A stretch of 6,211 bases of DNA from Collinsella sp. (GCA_019419405.1 DYAA01000054.1:1-6211), one strand, 5' to 3'; shown: positions 1 to 6,003, numbered from the stretch's first letter. The notes: generated by a model not told the origin, from the sequence alone. A program made the numbers and translations.

Positions 1-122
1 GTAGGGTCGTTTTTACAGACGTATGCCTCCGGGATCGATAGAGATGATGACGGTAAAGATGTTCACCACCTTTGGCTCTATTTGGTAAATAGTGGACATT
101 TGTACCGTATTTATGCTTGCTG

Positions 123-131
123 TGCGATAAT
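123..131 (+). promoter_or_regulatory. Extended -10 promoter of the DegV gene
   Basis: TGC followed by GATAAT forms an extended -10 element (TGn plus a one-mismatch Pribnow box). It predicts a transcript start near base 138, about 22 nt before the ATG. No convincing -35 box sits at 16-18 bp, which is normal for extended -10 promoters. The 11-mer TGTGCGATAAT recurs exactly in the promoter of the synthetase gene at the right of the window. An alternative -10, TATAAC at 135-140, is possible but would leave the Shine-Dalgarno close to the transcript end. Confidence 0.55.
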
Positions 132-146
132 TTTTATAACTATACG

Positions 147-153
147 TAAGGAG
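147..153 (+). promoter_or_regulatory. Ribosome binding site of the DegV gene
   Basis: TAAGGAG, 6 nt before the ATG at 160, is a strong match to the anti-Shine-Dalgarno sequence. It decides the start against the in-frame upstream ATG at 82. Confidence 0.8.
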
Positions 154-159
154 CCTCAT

Positions 160-1050
160 ATGAGTGATTTTGTCCTGACCTGTGAATCCGCCGCCGATCG
201 AACTCGGGAGTTCTTTGAATCGCGCAATATCCCTGTCGTGTGTTTTCATTACAAGATCGACGATGTTGTCTATGCGGACGATCTGTATCAGTCGATTACG
301 CCGGACGAGTTTTTTGCCCAGATATCCGCGGGCGCCATGCCTAAGACGTCTCAGGTGAGCGTGGGTGAGTACGAGGAGTTTTGGGAGCCGCTTGTTGCCG
401 AGGGCAAAGACGTGCTGCACCTGACGTTGTCGTCGGGTATTTCGGGCACGTATGGATCGGCCTGCGTTGCGGCGCAGATGCTCGCGGATCGCTATCCCCA
501 GGGCGGCAAGGTGCGCGTCATCGATTCGCTGGCAGCGTCTTCGGGCTTTGGCCTGCTGGCGGAATGCGCCGCCGACGTGCGCGATAGCGGGGCTTCACTC
601 GACGAGACGGCCGCTTGGATCGAGGAGCATAAGCTCAACCTGCACCACTGGTTCTTCTCGACCGATCTGTCGAGCTACCTGCGCGGCGGTCGCATTTCGG
701 CTGCGAGCGCGATCATCGGCACGGCGCTTAAGATTTGCCCACTTATGACGGTCGATTGCGACGGCAAGCTGTCGCCACGTGAGAAGATTCGCACTAAGAA
801 GCGCGCGATTTCCGAGATGGCTAAGACCATGATGGCACACGTGCAGGACGGTGCGGATTATTCGGGTAAGTGCATCATGTCGCACTCGGCGTGCCGCGAG
901 GATGCCGAAGCAGTTGCGGCGCTGATTGAGGAACAGGTTCCGCAGCTTAAAGGCAAGATTGAGATCAATAACATCGGTACTCTGATTGGCTCGCATACCG
1001 GACCTGGTACGGTGGCGCTCTTCTTTATGGGCGACAAGCGCGTGGATTAA
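160..1050 (+). CDS. DegV family fatty-acid-binding protein (FakB-like)
   Basis: This 296-aa cytoplasmic protein has the usual length and motif order of the DegV family. Family members bind a single fatty acid; characterised ones (FakB) present it to the kinase FakA for phosphorylation and entry into phospholipid synthesis. Visible motifs are TSQVS at residues 63-67, SSGISGTY at 91-98 (the loop that holds the fatty-acid carboxylate in the family), LRGGRIS at 174-180, and IGSHTGPGT near 276-284. The ATG at 160 is chosen because TAAGGAG lies 6 nt upstream. The same frame is open back to base 1, but that stretch is AT-rich, contains the promoter, and does not resemble DegV. The common TSQP motif is TSQV here, a small deviation. 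No FakA-type kinase gene is in the window, so the partner must lie elsewhere. The gene is monocistronic and ends before a hairpin. The family assignment is firm; the ligand is unknown. Confidence 0.93.
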   Translation: MSDFVLTCESAADRTREFFESRNIPVVCFHYKIDDVVYADDLYQSITPDEFFAQISAGAMPKTSQVSVGEYEEFWEPLVAEGKDVLHLTLSSGISGTYGSACVAAQMLADRYPQGGKVRVIDSLAASSGFGLLAECAADVRDSGASLDETAAWIEEHKLNLHHWFFSTDLSSYLRGGRISAASAIIGTALKICPLMTVDCDGKLSPREKIRTKKRAISEMAKTMMAHVQDGADYSGKCIMSHSACREDAEAVAALIEEQVPQLKGKIEINNIGTLIGSHTGPGTVALFFMGDKRVD

Positions 1051-1083
1051 TTTGCCCCATCACATCGCTGCATGATTGCCCAA

Positions 1084-1126
1084 ACGAAAACGGCCCGCCT
1101 CACGTTTGTGGGGTGGGCCAAGATGT
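1084..1126. terminator. Shared hairpin terminator between convergent genes
   Basis: Arms 1092-1103 and 1108-1119 pair over 12 bp around a GTTT loop. In plus-strand RNA every position pairs (two are G-U wobbles), but the following tract, AAGATGTTTTG, is a weak U-run. In minus-strand RNA the wobbles become two A-C mismatches, yet the stem is followed directly by a good U-rich tract (GTTTTCGTTTG). It therefore probably ends both the DegV transcript and the convergent barrel-protein transcript, whose stop codon lies 11 nt from the stem. Confidence 0.75.
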
Positions 1127-1130
1127 TTTG

Positions 1131-2222
1131 CTAGCGTTTCTTTCCTCGGAAGAAAAAGCCGTGCAGTGAGGGCTTGAGCCCGCGGTTGGCGCGACGCTCC
1201 TCGACGCGCTCGTGGATCGAAGCGACGCGCTCGATGACTTCGTCGGGAATCGGCACGTCGGGATTCATGTTCTCGACCTGGCTGACCTCGGCGGCGGAGA
1301 CCTGGTCGATAATGGGCACATCGTCGTGCGAGATGACAGGTGTGGCGTCTTCCTTCATCTTGCGATAACGCTGCATCATGTCGGTCTGTAGCTGCTGGGC
1401 CGAAGGCGGCGTCCAGATGATGGCGTTGGCGCCGGCGGCGATGGTTTCACGGATGCTTTCTGGCGTCTTGCCGCCCGGCGCGATGAGCGGCAGGTTGGGA
1501 TAGTGCTTGCGCAGCTCGCGTAGGACCTGGGGCGTGTTCTTGCCGGCGGCGATGTTGAGAATCTTGGCTCCGGCGCGCACCTTTGCGTGAGCATCGTCGT
1601 CGCAACGTACGACCGTGGCGATGACGGGGATGTCGGCGATGTTGGTGATGTGCTCGACCATCTCGGCGGTGGCGGGGGAGTTGACCACACAGCCCGCCGC
1701 GCCCTGCATCTCGGAGACGGCTGCCATCTGAACGGAGCGCTTACCGGTCGTAGTTCCGCCGCCCACGCCTACAAAGACCGGGCACTCGGCGACGGTCAAC
1801 AGTGCCTGCGTAATGGCCGGCTGCGGCGTGAAGGGGTAAACGGCAAAGACGGCATCGGCGTTGGAGTTGCGGATAACCGCGACATCGGTGGTGTAAATGA
1901 GCGACTTGATGCGGCGGCCGAAGAGCGTGAAGCCGCTGGCCTCCTCGATCTCGTCGGGCATGCGAAGGGCAGCCTTGCGCAGACGTCCGTCGATGGGCAG
2001 GGGCTCCATAGGGAGCAGGCCGTTGGGCGTGACGGCTACCTGGGGCTCGGTGAACTCGTCTGCGAGCTCGACCTCGGAGAAATCGACCGAGGCGACGATG
2101 TCTTCGTGAACCTCGGCGGGCACATCGATGGGAGCTTGGTCGTTTGCCGCGGCAGGCGTGTCGAAGGAGCTGGTGCCGACGAAGGCGTCGACGCGCTCGT
2201 TTAGATCGTTGAGGGTATCCAT
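1131..2222 (-). CDS. KDPG-aldolase-like / 'hydrolase' family barrel protein with terminal extensions
   Basis: This 363-aa protein has a core at about residues 98-283. The core resembles a TIM-barrel family often annotated just as 'hydrolase' in Firmicutes and Coriobacteriia, and its second half resembles KDPG/KHG aldolases. Visible landmarks are IKSLIYTTDVAVIRN near 105-119, AVYPFTPQP at 127-135, VGVGGGTTTGKR at 151-162, AGAKILNIAAG at 217-227, and APGGKTPESIRETIAAGAN at 248-266. The strand after that reads IIWTPP, so the Schiff-base lysine of true KDPG aldolases is not evident and the reaction is unknown. Residues 1-95 are acidic and low-complexity. The tail, about 284-363, is charged, probably partly helical, and ends in basic GKKR. 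Related proteins, from memory, are about 230-240 aa, so both ends are extra. The ATG at 2222 has only a weak GAG upstream; internal ATGs at 2009 and 1961 have no better site. It is convergent with the DegV gene and divergent from a small membrane gene. Confidence 0.8.
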   Translation of the reverse strand: MDTLNDLNERVDAFVGTSSFDTPAAANDQAPIDVPAEVHEDIVASVDFSEVELADEFTEPQVAVTPNGLLPMEPLPIDGRLRKAALRMPDEIEEASGFTLFGRRIKSLIYTTDVAVIRNSNADAVFAVYPFTPQPAITQALLTVAECPVFVGVGGGTTTGKRSVQMAAVSEMQGAAGCVVNSPATAEMVEHITNIADIPVIATVVRCDDDAHAKVRAGAKILNIAAGKNTPQVLRELRKHYPNLPLIAPGGKTPESIRETIAAGANAIIWTPPSAQQLQTDMMQRYRKMKEDATPVISHDDVPIIDQVSAAEVSQVENMNPDVPIPDEVIERVASIHERVEERRANRGLKPSLHGFFFRGKKR

Positions 2223-2231
2223 GGAGGCTCG

Positions 2232-2237
2232 ATTCTA
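2232..2237 (-). promoter_or_regulatory. Possible -10 box of the barrel-protein gene (near-leaderless)
   Basis: On the minus strand TAGAAT ends 9 bp before the ATG at 2222. A transcript from it would start only a few bases upstream of, or at, the start codon. This would fit the lack of a Shine-Dalgarno. No clear -35 box or TGn extension is visible, so the call is tentative. Confidence 0.35.
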
Positions 2238-2248
2238 TGTGATGACGG

Positions 2249-2266
2249 CCGGCAGGGTACCGGCAG
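2249..2266. repeat. Short direct repeat CCGGCAG x2 in the divergent promoter region
   Basis: CCGGCAG occurs at 2249-2255 and again at 2260-2266. The 11-bp period is about one helical turn. It lies just upstream of the proposed -10 of the barrel-protein gene. It could be a tandem regulator site, but a chance repeat in GC-rich DNA is quite possible. Confidence 0.25.
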
Positions 2267-2371
2267 CGTTGTGCTTGCTAAATCGTTTGACGAGTTGATT
2301 TTTCCCCGCCGCGTCCTCCGTTAGACCGAAGGGCGGCGAACGTGAAGGAGCTGTGGTGGCGGGGATCGAGG

Positions 2372-2380
2372 TGCTATCTT
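2372..2380 (+). promoter_or_regulatory. Extended -10 promoter of the small membrane protein gene
   Basis: TGC followed by TATCTT is an extended -10 element. It predicts a start near 2387 and a leader of about 26 nt containing the Shine-Dalgarno GAGAGGTG (2398-2405). The -35 region is weak. Confidence 0.5.
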
Positions 2381-2412
2381 GAAAGTCCCGTTTAAAAGAG
2401 AGGTGACGCGGT

Positions 2413-2583
2413 ATGGAATTGACAGCAATGTTGGGCTCGATTGGCCTGTGTGTGGGCGCAATCGTTGCCGCCGCGGTCATCTACTTTGTGGTCACGGCCA
2501 TTAAGGGCAAAAGGGTCGAACGCAAGGAGCGCGCGATGCTTAAACAGCATCGCGACCAGCAGGGCAAACGCGCACAGAGATAG
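2413..2583 (+). CDS. Small single-pass membrane protein, 56 aa
   Basis: The predicted protein has 56 residues. Residues about 5-30 form one hydrophobic helix (GLCVGAIVAAAVIYFVV core). The remaining 26 residues are strongly basic and hydrophilic (KGKRVERKER and a Gln/Arg/Lys-rich tail). By the positive-inside rule the tail should face the cytoplasm. No signal-peptidase site or known domain is recognised, and no function can be assigned. Support for it being real is a GAGAGGTG Shine-Dalgarno 7 nt before the ATG, an extended -10 promoter upstream, and the clean membrane-plus-basic-tail architecture. It is divergent from the barrel-protein gene and convergent with the methyltransferase gene 24 bp away. 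An overlapping minus-strand frame over this interval is low-complexity and looks like a shadow. Confidence 0.72.
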   Translation: MELTAMLGSIGLCVGAIVAAAVIYFVVTAIKGKRVERKERAMLKQHRDQQGKRAQR

Positions 2584-2607
2584 CTTGTTGAGTTTTGGAT
2601 CCGTGCG

Positions 2608-3711
2608 CTAGCTGCGTTTTCGGATCAGGGCAATGTAGAAGCCCTCAAAGTCGCGGCTAGGCGGAATGGTCAGCGTGCCGGGCATACCGTTGGCGACGGA
2701 CGAGACGTGGCTGGCGGCGATGGCCTCGGTGAGGGCGTTGCACTCGATGCGTGGCTCTTCGCCAACTTCCTGAGCACGGCGCGTTTCACTTTCGCTCGGC
2801 GTGCCGTCGAGGGGGATAAGCTCGCAATCCATGTGCTTGTCGAGGGCCTCTTGCAGGGCGTCCTCGTTTTCCTGCGGCAAGATCGAACAAGTCGAATAGA
2901 CGAGCGTGCCGCCCGGTTTAAGGGCTCCCATGGCGCGGTCCAGAAGTGCTCGCTGCGAGCGGGCACACTTGCTCAGCAGCTGCTCGGTCAGGCCGCGCAG
3001 GCTTTTCTCGTTGCCGCTGATGACGGTGCCCGTGCCGGTGCAGGGGGCGTCGAGCAGGATGCGGTCAAAGCGGAAGAACTCGTCGAGCTCGCGTGCGTCG
3101 ATGCGCATGACGGGCACGTTTTTTGCGCCTTGGCGGTGGAGGTTGGCTTCGAGCTTCTCGGCGCGGGGAATGCTCATCTCGCAGGCGGTAAGGTGCGCCT
3201 GCCCCTGCGTGAGGGCGGCGATCTGCGTCGTCTTGCCGCCAGGGGCTGCGCACATGTCCAGGATGTCCTCGCCTGCCTGTGCGCCCAGGACCAGCGGCGG
3301 CATCATGGACGACAGGCTCTGCAGGTAGATCTTGCCGTCGCGGTAGATGTCGAGATCCCAGAGATCGGATACCTGGGCCTCGGGTAGGATGAAGGCGTCC
3401 GGGTACCATGCGACGGGGCGGTGGGCGATGCTGGCTGCGTCGAGCGCGGTGGCGATGTCCTCGGCGGTCGCCTTGAGCGTGTTGGCGCGCAGCGTGACCG
3501 GGCGCGTGGCAGCGGCGCCGAAGCCCTCGATCATGAGCTGAGCATCGGCGGGCGCATAGGCGCCGGCGACCGTGTCGACCATAAAGCGCGGCAGGTCGGC
3601 GGCGGAGGGTTGGGCGGCAAGCTGGTCGGAAAGCTCGGTGGCGGCAAACTGCCTGAGCTTGAGCTCGGCCTTGACCTGCTTTTTCTGCTTACGACGACGC
3701 GGCTTGGACAT
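2608..3711 (-). CDS. RsmB/NOP-family RNA (cytosine-5)-methyltransferase
   Basis: This 367-aa protein is a SAM-dependent RNA m5C methyltransferase. Motifs occur in family order: RANTLK at 75-80 in the N-terminal recognition part, the SAM loop DMCAAPGGKT at 152-161, acidic E178 (CEMS), D205, DAPCTGTG at 221-228 (Cys224, the product-release cysteine), and YSTCSILPQENE at 272-283 (Cys275, the catalytic nucleophile). The first 20 residues are very basic and probably touch RNA. The protein ends at EGFYIALIRK, the last strand of the methyltransferase fold. It lacks the NusB-like domain of RsmB and the C-terminal PUA-like region of E. coli RsmF. The target could be 16S rRNA (RsmF-like, the usual annotation) or tRNA; sequence alone does not decide. 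The ATG at 3711 is preceded by AAGGA 7 nt upstream. It follows the synthetase-like gene by 59 bp on the same strand without a strong terminator, so the two are probably co-transcribed. Confidence 0.92.
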   Translation of the reverse strand: MSKPRRRKQKKQVKAELKLRQFAATELSDQLAAQPSAADLPRFMVDTVAGAYAPADAQLMIEGFGAAATRPVTLRANTLKATAEDIATALDAASIAHRPVAWYPDAFILPEAQVSDLWDLDIYRDGKIYLQSLSSMMPPLVLGAQAGEDILDMCAAPGGKTTQIAALTQGQAHLTACEMSIPRAEKLEANLHRQGAKNVPVMRIDARELDEFFRFDRILLDAPCTGTGTVISGNEKSLRGLTEQLLSKCARSQRALLDRAMGALKPGGTLVYSTCSILPQENEDALQEALDKHMDCELIPLDGTPSESETRRAQEVGEEPRIECNALTEAIAASHVSSVANGMPGTLTIPPSRDFEGFYIALIRKRS

Positions 3712-3750
3712 CCGTCTTTCCTTCCCATCCCAAATTGACTACTTTCCGGA

Positions 3751-3768
3751 CACGCCGCTGCTGGCGTG
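3751..3768 (-). other. Hairpin in the gap between synthetase-like and methyltransferase genes
   Basis: CACGCC and GGCGTG pair perfectly over 6 bp around a 6-nt loop, starting just after the synthetase-like stop codon. No U-tract follows on the minus strand, so it is not a typical intrinsic terminator. It might be a transcript-stabilising, pausing or processing element that tunes the downstream gene, or it may be chance. Confidence 0.35.
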
Positions 3769-3770
3769 CT

Positions 3771-5921
3771 TTAGTACTGGCTCTCGTGCTTGCTAAAGAA
3801 GTCGAAGCGCGGGGGCAGCGGCTTCACGCGGTGCTCGCCGGGCTTCTCGCCCAAGCTCTCCACAAACTCATCCGTGGAGGCGAAGATGTTATCCCAGCTA
3901 AAGAAGGCGACCGGGTCGATGTCGAAGTACTCGCAGATGAGCTCGCAGCCGGCAGGGACGATGCCGTGCATGAGCACGGTCGCCACGCGCAGCTCGGTAA
4001 AGGCGTCGACGAGCGCCTGCGTCATTGCGGCGTTTGCCTCGTTACCCTCGAGCTTGTTGGCGGCCTTGGAAGCGTCGCTCCAGCGCTTGTTGGCGGCGCG
4101 CAGGTAGTCGTCGCACACGGCAAGCGCGCGGTGCGTCTCGAACTTGTACATAGCCTGCTCAAAGGCGAGAGCTGCCTGCTCGGCGGCTTCGACCACGGTG
4201 TCAGAAGCGGCACCGGCGGGGATGCAGCGGTTGCGGTAGGGGCTCTCGTCGCCTTCCTTGACGGCGACGCCGTAGAAGCAGCTGCGGGCCAGACGGTTGA
4301 ACACGCCGGTCAAAAGGGCGCTCTCCTTAAGGGCCGGGTCGATAACGCGCTTGTCGTCGCAGGCGCGTACCTCGTTGCCGTCCTTGTCCTTGCCGGTCAC
4401 ACGCGTGTCGTATGCCTTGGGGCTAAAGCTCACCGGCTTTTCGGATAGGCCGAGCGACAGCCAGTGCGCGCGCATCTGCTCGCAGGTGTAGTGGTTGAGC
4501 AGGTTGTCTGCCGGCGGGGGAGGCGTCTGCGAGGACGAGCTGGCCTTTTTGCCCATGTAGAGCAGGTGGTAGCAGGCGCTGACGGTGCTCTGCGTGAGGT
4601 CCCAGCCCAGGGCCTCCCACATGGCGGTCTGCGCGATGCAGTAGAAATAGATGTTGTCCTGACCGATGAACTGGTAAATCTGAGCGTCGTCAGAGCACCA
4701 CCAGTCGCGCCAGTCGAGCGAGCTGTGCTGGTAGGTGGGTGCGGGCACCTGTGTGGAGTCGGCGGCGGGCTCGCCCATGAGGGCGGCATCCTGGGCGGCG
4801 ACGCCCTCGGTCACGCCGGCGGCCTTGGCATCGCGCGCGAGCACGGTACGCGTATAGCTGATGGGCGCCCACAGGCTCTCGGGCCAGCACCAGCAGGTGA
4901 CGTCGGAGACGCCATCGACCTCGGGCACCGGAACGCCCCAGTCGATGTTGCCGGTGATGCGGAAGGGCACGAGTGCCTTGCCGCTGCGGAAGCGCACGCC
5001 ACCGTTGGCGAGCACCGCGTGGGCGTCGTCGCGCTCCTTCCAGCTGGGGAAGGTGACGGTAAAGCTGCTCTTGTTGCCCTCGGGCTCCAGCACGGTGTGC
5101 TCGGGGAGCTGGTCCTCGACGGCATCGAAGGCCTCGCGGAACTTGTTCTGGATGTAGAGCTGAGCCGGCAGCAGCCACTCCTCCATGGTCTTGGAGACCA
5201 CGGAGCGAACCTGCGGGTTCTGGGCGAGCTTGGCGGTGTAGGTCTTCATAAAGTCGAGGTAGGCCGGCAGGTCAAAGTAGAGATTGTCGACCGGGCGCAG
5301 CTCGGGCACCTCGCCGGTGAGCTGGCTCTTGGGCGCGATGAGCTCCTCGGGCTCAAACTGGTGGCCCAGATCGCACTCGTCGGCATAAGCCTTCTCGGAC
5401 TTGCAGCCCTGGATGGGGCAGCGGCCGATGACCTGGCGGCCGTTGAGGAACGTGCCGGCCTTGGCATCGTAGAACTGCAGCGTGGAGCGCTTGGAGATGG
5501 TGCCCTGCTCGTGCAGGCGCTCGATAATCTCGGCAGTCACCTCGTTGTGGATCTGGGCCGCCGGCTCAAGGCCCGAGCCGCCGTAGATGTCGCAGCTGAT
5601 GTTGTAGTTGTTGAGGGTCGCGGCCTGGCGGGAGTGATTGGACTCGACATACTCGCCGATGGACTTGTCGTAGCCCTCGTTCTCCTTGAGCTTGCGGTAG
5701 CTCTCCATGATGGGCGAACCGTAGCAGTCGGTGCCCGAGGTGAAGATGACGTTTTCGCGGCCCAGGCGGTCGCGCAGGAAGCGGGCGAAGAAGTCGGCCG
5801 GGACAAAGACGCCGCCGACGTGGCCAAAGTGCAGACCCTTGTTGCCGTAGGGCTCGCCGGCGGTAACGATGGCGCGGCGCGGCCAGCTGGGACGGTCGTT
5901 CATGGAGTATTTGGATGCCAT
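3771..5921 (-). CDS. Divergent methionyl-tRNA-synthetase-like class I tRNA ligase
   Basis: This 716-aa protein aligns end to end by eye with class Ia MetRS. It shows the nucleotide-binding start with HFGH at 31-34 (HIGH signature) and GTDCYGSPIM around 63-72, containing the D52 equivalent Asp65. A connective insert carries C168, C173, C183 and H187, resembling a zinc knuckle. DWGVPVP follows near 327-333, then FIGQD around 418-422 (Asp422 matches D296), then KASSS at 459-463 where KMSKS should be. The helical anticodon domain has Asn542 and Arg546 matching N391/R395. Side-chain-pocket positions of MetRS are mostly replaced, and about 70 residues are inserted at 250-320. There is no C-terminal tRNA-binding (EMAP-like) domain. 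Start: an upstream ATG at 6005 would add 28 residues, but AAGGAG lies just before 5921 and the promoter -10 covers the region around 6005. It could be the cell's MetRS, a second MetRS, or a ligase of altered specificity. The family is secure; the substrate is not. Confidence 0.85.
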   Translation of the reverse strand: MASKYSMNDRPSWPRRAIVTAGEPYGNKGLHFGHVGGVFVPADFFARFLRDRLGRENVIFTSGTDCYGSPIMESYRKLKENEGYDKSIGEYVESNHSRQAATLNNYNISCDIYGGSGLEPAAQIHNEVTAEIIERLHEQGTISKRSTLQFYDAKAGTFLNGRQVIGRCPIQGCKSEKAYADECDLGHQFEPEELIAPKSQLTGEVPELRPVDNLYFDLPAYLDFMKTYTAKLAQNPQVRSVVSKTMEEWLLPAQLYIQNKFREAFDAVEDQLPEHTVLEPEGNKSSFTVTFPSWKERDDAHAVLANGGVRFRSGKALVPFRITGNIDWGVPVPEVDGVSDVTCWCWPESLWAPISYTRTVLARDAKAAGVTEGVAAQDAALMGEPAADSTQVPAPTYQHSSLDWRDWWCSDDAQIYQFIGQDNIYFYCIAQTAMWEALGWDLTQSTVSACYHLLYMGKKASSSSQTPPPPADNLLNHYTCEQMRAHWLSLGLSEKPVSFSPKAYDTRVTGKDKDGNEVRACDDKRVIDPALKESALLTGVFNRLARSCFYGVAVKEGDESPYRNRCIPAGAASDTVVEAAEQAALAFEQAMYKFETHRALAVCDDYLRAANKRWSDASKAANKLEGNEANAAMTQALVDAFTELRVATVLMHGIVPAGCELICEYFDIDPVAFFSWDNIFASTDEFVESLGEKPGEHRVKPLPPRFDFFSKHESQY

Positions 5922-5925
5922 GGGA

Positions 5926-5931
5926 CTCCTT
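5926..5931 (-). promoter_or_regulatory. Ribosome binding site fixing the synthetase-like start
   Basis: AAGGAG on the minus strand lies 4 nt before the ATG at 5921. The spacing is short but the match is strong. No Shine-Dalgarno precedes the alternative ATGs at 6005, 5993, 5936 or 5903. Confidence 0.7.
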
Positions 5932-6003
5932 CGCATATAGGTAAGAGCGCGGCCGGGCACGGGGTTCGGCGGCGCGGTGGTCAATTCGTGCATATCGTTC
6001 GAC

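Noticed and set aside
1..159. Frame of the DegV gene open back to base 1, suggesting an N-terminal extension or upstream fusion
   Set aside because: The stretch is AT-rich, contains the extended -10 and the Shine-Dalgarno, and its translation is unlike any DegV N-terminus.
1587..2204. A 205-codon plus-strand frame antisense to the barrel-protein gene
   Set aside because: It is a low-complexity Gly/Asp/Val-rich shadow with no ribosome site or domain.
2304..2339. CGCCGC...GCGGCG inverted repeat between the divergent genes
   Set aside because: The loop is long, no U-run follows, and such short GC arms are expected by chance in this base composition.
2235..2480. An 81-codon minus-strand frame overlapping the small membrane gene
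   Set aside because: Its Thr/Pro/Ser-rich translation lacks structure and it has no ribosome site. The plus-strand 56-aa frame has a promoter, a Shine-Dalgarno and a membrane segment.
2598..2626. GATCCG...CGGATC inverted repeat as a terminator between the small membrane gene and the methyltransferase gene
   Set aside because: The 6-bp stem has a 17-nt loop, no U-tract follows on either strand, and it overlaps the end of the methyltransferase coding sequence.
2707..3387. A 226-codon plus-strand frame antisense to the methyltransferase gene
   Set aside because: It is a shadow of the methyltransferase, which has all its family motifs intact in the opposite frame.
5922..5997. T-box or other riboswitch in the synthetase-like leader
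   Set aside because: The leader is only about 75 nt. It shows no T-box sequence or terminator/antiterminator pair, only an imperfect GC-rich stem.
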